11,735 nucleotides of DNA from Pseudopedobacter saltans. GTDB lineage: Bacteria; Bacteroidota; Bacteroidia; Chitinophagales; Chitinophagaceae. Positions 6,501 to 11,735 of the stretch are shown piece after piece. The stretch spans positions 1 through 11,735 of the forward strand of contig QFOI01000069.1 of assembly GCA_003241175.1 (NCBI GenBank), written 5' to 3'. The number at the start of each line of letters is the position of its first letter. The first letter of the stretch is position 1. The position numbers and the translations under genes were made by a program. The notes beneath the pieces are model-generated. The model did not search any database, was not told where the DNA came from, and worked only from the letters and a program-made list of their open reading frames with translations.

Positions 6501-6957
6501 TTGGACTTACAAAAATTTGACACTTAGTATGGAATGGTATTTCGAAGTGGGACAGATTGTAAGCAACTATGACATGTACACAAGCATAGATCCTAGTCAG
6601 GCGTTCTCTAGCGGTACCAATTCTTATCGAATTCCTTCTTCTTGGTATGTATGGAGCGGTCCTGGTGATACTAAAGCAAATATGCCCAATATATATGATG
6701 GCAATATGGGTAATTGGTTATTCAACTCGCCAAGTAATTCTCTTTTCGATCAAAAAGGAAGTTATTTGAGATGGAGAAACGCGAGACTTAGCTATAATAT
6801 TCCTGCGTTATTCTTGTCGAAATATGGATTGAAAAGTCTTTCTGTATTTGGAAATATTGATAATGTATTGGTTATTAAAAAGAAAAGCAACTGGCGCGAC
6901 TATGAGTCTGTCAATAGTCCTATGCGCATGGTGTTTGGCCTTAATTTAGGATTTTAA
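3556..6957 (+). CDS. SusC/RagA-type TonB-dependent outer-membrane receptor with STN domain
   Basis: The 1133-residue protein is an outer-membrane active importer powered by TonB and paired with the SusD lipoprotein that follows. An export signal with a long basic start (residues 1-22) and hydrophobic core FSVLSIFIFVLLSN is likely cleaved after LQA43. Then come an STN domain (about 48-122), which links the receptor to a FecR anti-sigma factor, and a carboxypeptidase-regulatory-like domain (about 140-212, ISGIVTDSMGNALSDVSVIV). The plug (about 226-345) carries PLIILDGNIMG and the SusC signature SVLKDAASTAIYGSRAALG followed by VIVVTTKKGKKG. The rest is a long beta-barrel ending in GLNLGF with a terminal Phe. 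The plug is compact: between KGKVPGLQ and TIRG only two residues (NM) stand where most SusC proteins have a Gly-Pro-rich loop of about 15. The ligand cannot be read from sequence. The SusD gene begins 14 bases downstream, so the two are co-transcribed. Confidence 0.96.
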   Translation: MKKENYFDFFRTKRSNKKWFRKTFSVLSIFIFVLLSNVEKLQAQDINNKIRLEVSNKKLSDVLHLLEGKSGFRISYNPEEVEDYDSISLNGDKRSIQTILNLILAKTELSYIVTGQNIILYTGKNPEGTSTFISDGKGDMISGIVTDSMGNALSDVSVIVKGTNKGVMSNRNGEYSIHVPPHAILSYSYLGYHDIEINPGNKTVVNVTMMENVQHLESLVVTGYMNKKPSEVTGSIVQLNANQLTGGVTSTLDIYELLKGKVPGLQNMTIRGMTNMTAGQIGPTTPLIILDGNIMGNVDLNTLINPADIQTISVLKDAASTAIYGSRAALGVIVVTTKKGKKGLTVNVTDRIGALTLPRRMKYMNTNQWITHVSKYLTNYYDANKADYEEDYPTVKDFLDASKMYSDEEAATDFNWDKALHKTGFFNETTLSFSTGSQNASLYGSVGWYREKGNDLGSKNDRKTAKINADFNISPRLTVSLQTSALIARNISQNGDLTSADYLPFINPKDDKGNWRTTLPYRAGSFGYVYGSDVPNVLYENKSFDNTYKYTTENYVGTAVIRYTPTKYLTLQSSNTVNHTLTRENSYYDPRSQSGKLGSTSTIFQLASWYPDVDAGGTLDLSFQDRTMWITSNTVNYHQTFGDHIVHFLAGQEYSRVNSEATNISYYTLLPDERNAGAATNIGNSGVYLDGLPYSPSGSQSESAMFSAFGEGSYQYKQIYVFTANIRTDASPSFGKNNRYGTFYSLSGGWLMHKEAFMQSLSKTVTFLKLRYAYGTSGRDLGGSYLNKTYYNNNRSYNNVPRSGSIISQLANNNIKWETTYNNSVGVDFTLWNRLNGTIDLYRRKSKDLVQTVTLPATQGGYTQNMNIGEVINKGIEVSLNGDIIQQKDFQWNLSANISSNSNKITKVSPDVRTFYLKPGQSIGDEFGIPYVGVNPDNGAPLFRLGDGSITDGLTTVSYTDTLNMVKVGNKTPKYYGGIQSAWTYKNLTLSMEWYFEVGQIVSNYDMYTSIDPSQAFSSGTNSYRIPSSWYVWSGPGDTKANMPNIYDGNMGNWLFNSPSNSLFDQKGSYLRWRNARLSYNIPALFLSKYGLKSLSVFGNIDNVLVIKKKSNWRDYESVNSPMRMVFGLNLGF

Positions 6958-6971
6958 AAAAATATAGTAAA

Positions 6972-8426
6972 ATGAAATTATTCCATATAAAAATATCAGC
7001 AGCAACATTTGCCATCCTTTTAAGCCTTTCCGCTTGTAACAAGCAACTAGATAAACTCAGACCTCATAATGTGACGGAAGAAGAAGCTCTTTTTAGTACA
7101 GAAGAAGGATTTCAGAGAGCAGTGGAAGGTATATATTCTATGGCGCCATCCGCTTGGGGAGACAATTTGATAATGATTGGAGAAGCCTCTAGTAACAATT
7201 TAAGGCGAGTTGAGGCTAGTTTGACAGATAATTCGGACGTATTTACGTATCGTCATTTGACAATGGATATCTGGACTTCTAATTATAAAGTGATTCAACA
7301 TGCCAATCTCATATTGAGTCACCAAAATGATTTTCCAAATAGTGATATTGTAAAGCAAGCTGTTGCAGAAGCTTATTTTGCACGCGCATTTTCTTATTTT
7401 AATTTGGTGCGCGCTTACGGACGTCCTTATGCGCAAGATCCGACCAAAAATCTCGGTGCAATACTAGTTTTGGAGTCCGATGATAACGGAAAACGTGGAC
7501 GCAACACGGTAGAAGAAACATACCAGCAGATTATTAAAGATCTTGAAGTATCTATTCCATTGTTTACAAATGATAGAGGGAGTAGTTATGCTAGTGTTGA
7601 TGGTGCTAAGGCGTTGCTTTCAAGGGTGTTTTTGTATATGGGTGGAACATTTGATGTTCCTATTAAAAACTACAATGATTCTGTAGTGAAATATACAACA
7701 ACTATCATTGAAAGCGGCAAGTATCAATTAGCCGAAGGTGAAGATTATGTGAACTATTATAAAAATCAAAATACAGATCCTGCGGCGACGGAAGATATAT
7801 TTGCGGTAAATACGCAGTCAACTACATCCTCTCTCTTAAGAAGTATTTTTTCTCCTGTTCCAAACACCTATGCTGGTCTTTATCCACCATCTCCAGATTT
7901 ATTGGAACTACTAAAATCGGAACCTGGAGATCTAAGATTACAACTATTGAAAAAAGCAGTATTCAGATATAGTAGTTTTGATGATGACACTTTAGCAACT
8001 ATAAAATATGAAGTCTCTGGTACCGCTGCGTCTTCAAGATATTCGAGATCCCCAATAAGACATTTACGTTTAGTGGAGATGTATTTAAATAGGGCAGAAG
8101 CTAATTTTAAATTGGGTAACTTCTCTGATGCTTTAGAAGATCTCAATGTAGTAAGGAACCGTGCAGGATTGGGAAGTGTTACTTTGAGCGGCGCAGCATT
8201 GAGCGAAGCTATTTTTGACCAAAGACGTCTTGAATTCGCTTTTGAAGGGCAAACAGGTTTTGATTATTTCAGAGATGGGCTTACTATGACACGCAACTAT
8301 AGTTCCGCGCCGATTTCTGGCATTCCGGATATCACTGAAATGAAAGCAACTGACCCAAGAGTCGTGCTACGTATTCCGCTTGCTGAGATTTTGATTAATT
8401 CACAGTTACAACAAAATGAACAATAA
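6972..8426 (+). CDS. SusD/RagB-family outer-membrane lipoprotein
   Basis: This is the surface lipoprotein that forms the lid of the SusC channel and captures the ligand (484 residues, slightly short for the family). A lipoprotein signal is clear: hydrophobic ATFAILLSLSAC with lipobox L19-S20-A21-C22, so C22 would be lipidated. The N-terminal part starts with the usual LDKLRPHNVTEEEALFSTEE and a TPR-like helical core including AEAYFARAFSYFNLVRAYG. The C-terminal SusD signature is present: RHLRLVEMYLNRAEANFKLG, DLNVVRNRAGL, then DQRRLEFAFEGQTGFDYFR and the final VVLRIPLAEILINSQLQQN. That matches the family's closing 'PIP..E...N..L.QN'. The ATG follows the receptor stop by 14 bases with no obvious ribosome-binding site. 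Substrate unknown; relatives bind glycans or peptides. Confidence 0.95.
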   Translation: MKLFHIKISAATFAILLSLSACNKQLDKLRPHNVTEEEALFSTEEGFQRAVEGIYSMAPSAWGDNLIMIGEASSNNLRRVEASLTDNSDVFTYRHLTMDIWTSNYKVIQHANLILSHQNDFPNSDIVKQAVAEAYFARAFSYFNLVRAYGRPYAQDPTKNLGAILVLESDDNGKRGRNTVEETYQQIIKDLEVSIPLFTNDRGSSYASVDGAKALLSRVFLYMGGTFDVPIKNYNDSVVKYTTTIIESGKYQLAEGEDYVNYYKNQNTDPAATEDIFAVNTQSTTSSLLRSIFSPVPNTYAGLYPPSPDLLELLKSEPGDLRLQLLKKAVFRYSSFDDDTLATIKYEVSGTAASSRYSRSPIRHLRLVEMYLNRAEANFKLGNFSDALEDLNVVRNRAGLGSVTLSGAALSEAIFDQRRLEFAFEGQTGFDYFRDGLTMTRNYSSAPISGIPDITEMKATDPRVVLRIPLAEILINSQLQQNEQ

Positions 8427-8442
8427 TTAAAAAGAAGAATCG

Positions 8443-9513
8443 ATGAAAAAGTGTTTGATGATTTTATTTTTGGGGGTGTCGATTGTGTCCTATTCCCAAA
8501 AAATGATTGTAAAAGGAAATGTAAAAAACCTAAAGGGCTATTTATACATTGATGTATATAATGACAATGGTATAGTTAGGGATTCTATAAAAGTTAAAAA
8601 AGATGGTTCTTTTACCGGCGTTCTTACTGTTAAAAAAACGCCCGAAACGAGACGTTTTTGGTTTGGACATACGGGGAAACTTGCTTGGGTAGAACCTGGT
8701 ACGCAAACTATTACCGGTGCGATATTGGATTCTTCAATTGACGTAACAATTAAGGGTACCCCTACTCAGAATGATTATGCACAATTTCAGCAAGGTCATA
8801 AGAAAATAATGGATAGTTTGGATAAAGTATATGCAAATTCGTTTAACAATTTGGACTCTATTCAGATGAAACAAATGTCAGACAAATATTTTTCCAAGTT
8901 AAGCAATGCACTAGAAGCATATGATTTTCAATTTGTAACTTCTCATCCTAATAGTTATCATAGTTTGGCTATCGTTGCTGATCGTCAAAATGACTATGAA
9001 AATTGTGAATTGATGTTGTCCAAATTATCCCCAAGATTGAGAAATTCCGAATTAAGAAAACGCATCGAGAAGCAAATGGTAATGGGGAAAAGAAGTGCTA
9101 ACGGTGTGAAGATTATGGACTTTACACGAAATGATCCTTCAGGCAATCCCGTTTCTATTCAATCGTTCAAAGGCAAGTATATGTTGATTGATTTTTGGGC
9201 TAGTTGGTGTCATCCTTGTCGCGCAGAAAATCCTAATGTCTTAGCCGCTTACAACAAATTCAAAGACAAAGGATTTGATGTATTGAGTGTATCTATTGAC
9301 GATAACAAAGAGAGTTGGAAAAAAGCTATCGCTATGGATAGTTTACCTTGGACACAAGTTTTGGATCGTGAAAATAGAAAGAGTCCAATATTAGATTATT
9401 ATGGCATCACGGGTATTCCATCCCAGATTTTAATTGATCCTAACGGCATTATTATTGGCCGCAACCTAAGAGGCGAAAAGCTTGAAAAAGCCTTGGCCAA
9501 GATTTTTAATTAA
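8443..9513 (+). CDS. TlpA-like periplasmic thiol-disulfide oxidoreductase (DUF4369 + thioredoxin)
   Basis: The 356-residue exported protein has a signal peptide (about 1-18, CLMILFLGVSIVSYS) without a lipobox, so it should be free in the periplasm. Residues about 20-115 look like the DUF4369 beta-rich domain common in Bacteroidota TlpA proteins (KGNVKNLKGYLYIDVYNDNG; DSIKVKKDGSF). A helical, charged stretch follows (about 116-215). The thioredoxin fold (about 224-355) has the redox motif W255-C256-H257-P258-C259 in FWASWCHPCRAENPNV and the cis-proline P326 in GIPSQILID, so it should be active. It probably acts as a reductase on periplasmic disulfides. The gene starts 16 bases after the SusD gene, preceded by AAAGAAGAA, and is the last of the operon before the terminator at 9528-9580. 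Its tie to this receptor suggests a disulfide-bearing ligand or partner; that is inference. Confidence 0.93.
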   Translation: MKKCLMILFLGVSIVSYSQKMIVKGNVKNLKGYLYIDVYNDNGIVRDSIKVKKDGSFTGVLTVKKTPETRRFWFGHTGKLAWVEPGTQTITGAILDSSIDVTIKGTPTQNDYAQFQQGHKKIMDSLDKVYANSFNNLDSIQMKQMSDKYFSKLSNALEAYDFQFVTSHPNSYHSLAIVADRQNDYENCELMLSKLSPRLRNSELRKRIEKQMVMGKRSANGVKIMDFTRNDPSGNPVSIQSFKGKYMLIDFWASWCHPCRAENPNVLAAYNKFKDKGFDVLSVSIDDNKESWKKAIAMDSLPWTQVLDRENRKSPILDYYGITGIPSQILIDPNGIIIGRNLRGEKLEKALAKIFN

Positions 9514-9527
9514 CTGTGATTTTTAAT

Positions 9528-9580
9528 ACAACAATTGCTGCTTGTTAGGATGAAATAACGGTAGTGGTTGTTGTTTTTTT
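9528..9580 (+). terminator. Branched terminator after the TlpA-like gene
   Basis: ACAACAATT (9528-9536) pairs with GGTTGTTGT (9566-9574), seven Watson-Crick and two G:U pairs, and seven T (9574-9580) follow. The 29-base loop can itself fold through TTGTTA / TAACGG. It would end the receptor operon and separate it from the peptidase gene, whose own promoter must lie in 9581-9643. I see no convincing promoter motif there. Confidence 0.55.
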
Positions 9581-9643
9581 GTAGGAAAATGAGTAGCATT
9601 TATTAAGATTAGCTGCTTCAATTGTGCAATTTTTTTAACAATT

Positions 9644-11735
9644 ATGAATTATAAATTTTTATCGGCAGGATTACTATTGCTGTTGGCATCCTCAACAAGG
9701 GCACAGCAAAAATATGAGTGGAAAGAAGGCGTATCAAATGGCTACCACTATAAGTATGTAACAAACGATCCTTTGAAGGCACGTTTTTACACTTTGAAAA
9801 ATGGGTTGAAAGTCATATTGTCCCATAACGACAAAGAGCCAAGAATAGCGATGAATATTCCTGTCCGTACAGGTAGTAACAATGATCCGTCCGATCATAC
9901 AGGACTGGCGCATTACCTAGAGCATTTGTTGTTTAAGGGAACCGACAAATTTGGGTCTTTGGATTGGGCGAAAGAAAAACCTTATTTGGATAAAATCACA
10001 AATCTTTACGCAGACTATAACAAAATTTCAGTTGTGGATTCTGTAGCCAGAAAAGTAAAATACCACGAAATCGACAGTATATCCGGTATCGCTTCTCATT
10101 ATGCGATTGCCAACGAATATGACAAATTAATGTCTAGTCTTGGCTCTCAAGGTACCAATGCACATACCTGGTACGAAGAAACCGTGTATGAAGAAAATAT
10201 TCCGTCCAATGCACTTGATAGATTGATATTTGTTCAGGCAGAACGTTTTAGGAATCCACAATTCAGATTGTTCCATACCGAGTTGGAAGCTGTGTATGAG
10301 GAAAAAAACAGAGGTTTGGATAATGACGGTTGGAAAGTCAATGAAACACTTATGGCGACTATGTTTCCGACGTCTAACTATGGACAGCAAACGACCATCG
10401 GAACGGTGGATCATTTGAAAAATCCTTCTCTAATTGCTATTAGAAACTATTATGAAAAATACTATGTGCCTAACAATATGGCCATCGTACTTTCTGGTGA
10501 TTTCAATATGGATGATGCCGTCAAATTGATTGACAAGTATTTCGGATATATGCAGGCAAAACCTGTTTCCGACTATAATGATCCTATAGAAAAACCAATC
10601 GTTGGACCTATCGTTAAAAACGTGTACGGACCAAGTGCAGAATCTGTCTCTGTTGCCTATCGTATGGGCAAGTCTGAATCTTACGATGCGATGATGGCTG
10701 ATCTGATAGGGGAAATTTTGAATAATGGGAAAGCGGGTTTATTTGATTTAAATCTTAACAAAGCACAGAAAGTTGCAGGCGCCAGTGCTGGTCCAGAGCA
10801 ATATAAAGACTATGGTGTTTTCACACTTTCGGCTAGTCCAATACAAGGTCAAAGTCTGGAAGAAGCCAAAGACTTACTATTGCAACAAATCGACTTGCTG
10901 AGAAAGGGAAATTTCGATACGACACTTATTAAGGCCATTGTTGTCAACAACAAGCTTGCGATGTTGTCAGGTTTGGATAACAATGATGCACGTGTCAATA
11001 TGTTGATGAAAAACTTTATCAATAGTAAAGGTGATAATTGGCCATTTGTTATATCTGAAATCGATGATATGTCTAAAATTTCCGCAAAAGAAATCATTGA
11101 CTATGCCAACCGCCTTTTTCAAGATAACAACTATGTAGTTATTTACAAAAGAGAAGGTGAAGACAAGACTATTGCAAAAGTCGACAAACCTATTATCTCG
11201 CCTGTTGAGACCAATGCAGGCAAACAATCTCCTTTCGTTGCAGCAATTGCCAATGCCAAACTTCCGGCGATTCAGCCTAAATGGATTGATTTTTCTACAG
11301 CCATTCAAAAAGGTAATGTAAAGTCAGCTGAAGTTTTGAGTGTTCCAAACAAAGAAAACAGTTTGTTTCAACTATACTATTATTATGATTTCGGTTCTTA
11401 CAGTAACAAATTGTTGCCGTTGGCTTTGGAATATCTACATTATTTGGGAACGGATAAATATAGCTCTGCGGATATTAGCAAAGCGTTTTACAATCAAGCG
11501 GCTAGTTTTAGTGCTAGTGCAGGTTCGCAAAGTATGGCATTGTCCGTAAGTGGTTTGGATGAAAACTATTCTGCTGCGGTAAGTTTGTTTGAAGATTTGT
11601 TGTTGCATTGCAAAGAAGATACGGCAGCGTTGTCTAGTTTGAAAAATAGATTGATGAAGTCGCGCACCGATTCTAAATTGAGTAAGGCTGCGATCATTTC
11701 CGGTCTTCGTTCGTATGCGACTTATGGCGCAAAAA
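9644..11735 (+). CDS. Exported M16-family zinc metallopeptidase (right-truncated)
   Basis: The frame is open from ATG 9644 to the right edge (697 codons), so the gene is incomplete; family members with two M16 halves are about 950 residues. The signal peptide is MNYKFLSAGLLLLLASSTRA with likely cleavage before QQ. The inverted zinc motif HxxEH is intact as H90-Y-L-E93-H94 (HYLEHLLFKGT). The third zinc ligand is probably E220 in ELEAVYEEKNRG, 126 residues later instead of about 76. The extra length is a helical insertion around residues 108-168 (WAKEKPYLDKITNLYADYNK; ASHYAIANEYDKLMSSLG), a form I recall from other Bacteroidota M16 proteins. The non-catalytic second domain (PNNMAIVLSGDFNMDDAVKL) and the start of the C-terminal half (from about residue 530) are visible. 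It should cleave peptides in the periplasm or at the surface. There is no Shine-Dalgarno sequence; it lies 130 bases after the TlpA-like gene. Confidence 0.93.
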   Translation, partial: MNYKFLSAGLLLLLASSTRAQQKYEWKEGVSNGYHYKYVTNDPLKARFYTLKNGLKVILSHNDKEPRIAMNIPVRTGSNNDPSDHTGLAHYLEHLLFKGTDKFGSLDWAKEKPYLDKITNLYADYNKISVVDSVARKVKYHEIDSISGIASHYAIANEYDKLMSSLGSQGTNAHTWYEETVYEENIPSNALDRLIFVQAERFRNPQFRLFHTELEAVYEEKNRGLDNDGWKVNETLMATMFPTSNYGQQTTIGTVDHLKNPSLIAIRNYYEKYYVPNNMAIVLSGDFNMDDAVKLIDKYFGYMQAKPVSDYNDPIEKPIVGPIVKNVYGPSAESVSVAYRMGKSESYDAMMADLIGEILNNGKAGLFDLNLNKAQKVAGASAGPEQYKDYGVFTLSASPIQGQSLEEAKDLLLQQIDLLRKGNFDTTLIKAIVVNNKLAMLSGLDNNDARVNMLMKNFINSKGDNWPFVISEIDDMSKISAKEIIDYANRLFQDNNYVVIYKREGEDKTIAKVDKPIISPVETNAGKQSPFVAAIANAKLPAIQPKWIDFSTAIQKGNVKSAEVLSVPNKENSLFQLYYYYDFGSYSNKLLPLALEYLHYLGTDKYSSADISKAFYNQAASFSASAGSQSMALSVSGLDENYSAAVSLFEDLLLHCKEDTAALSSLKNRLMKSRTDSKLSKAAIISGLRSYATYGAK

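Noticed and set aside
9601..9643. A second terminator or promoter in the short gap before the peptidase, from AATTGTGCAATT followed by T7
   Set aside because: The stem is at most four A/T pairs with a four-base loop, and no -7/-33 promoter elements match well. The evidence is too thin to call.
10127..11549. Several short open frames on both strands inside the peptidase region
   Set aside because: They are shadows of the M16 gene, which is open throughout from 9644 to the edge and carries clear family motifs.
1..11735. CRISPR arrays, rRNA genes, insertion-sequence transposases and intact integrase genes
   Set aside because: No regularly spaced repeats, rRNA-like stretches, or transposase/integrase motifs were found on either strand.

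Overview
The window looks like chromosomal DNA of a Bacteroidota species, probably from the Chitinophagaceae/Sphingobacteriaceae side of the phylum. This placement is an inference from gene content and style: a SusC/SusD pair, a FecI-type sigma factor with its FecR anti-sigma factor, a hybrid-type response regulator with an AraC domain, AT-rich DNA, and start codons mostly without a Shine-Dalgarno sequence. All genes are on the + strand.

Left part (1-917): the last 31 codons of a sensor histidine kinase, two stop codons in tandem, then in the same frame a separate response regulator/AraC protein. Together they resemble a Bacteroidota hybrid two-component protein split in two. The regulator's final codons form one arm of a perfect 17-bp hairpin.

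Middle part (918-1862): about 950 bases without an intact gene, but not empty. It holds a weak terminator-like hairpin, a piece matching the 3' end of a serine-type tRNA with no 5' part, a strong terminator just after it, short direct repeats around these, and a broken C-terminal piece of an ECF sigma factor with a frameshift in a poly-A run. I read this as the scar of an integrative element that used a tRNA-Ser gene: element remains on the left, resident chromosome on the right.

Right part (1863-11735): an intact ECF sigma factor, a FecR-type anti-sigma factor, a SusC-type TonB-dependent receptor with the N-terminal STN signalling domain, a SusD-type lipoprotein and a periplasmic TlpA-like thioredoxin protein. 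After a terminator comes an exported M16 zinc peptidase that runs off the right edge. The likely logic is as follows. The receptor senses and imports a ligand captured by the SusD protein. Its STN domain signals through FecR to release the sigma factor, which raises transcription of the receptor genes. The lack of carbohydrate enzymes and the presence of a thiol reductase and a peptidase suggest a peptide, perhaps a disulfide-containing one, rather than a glycan. That last step is inference.
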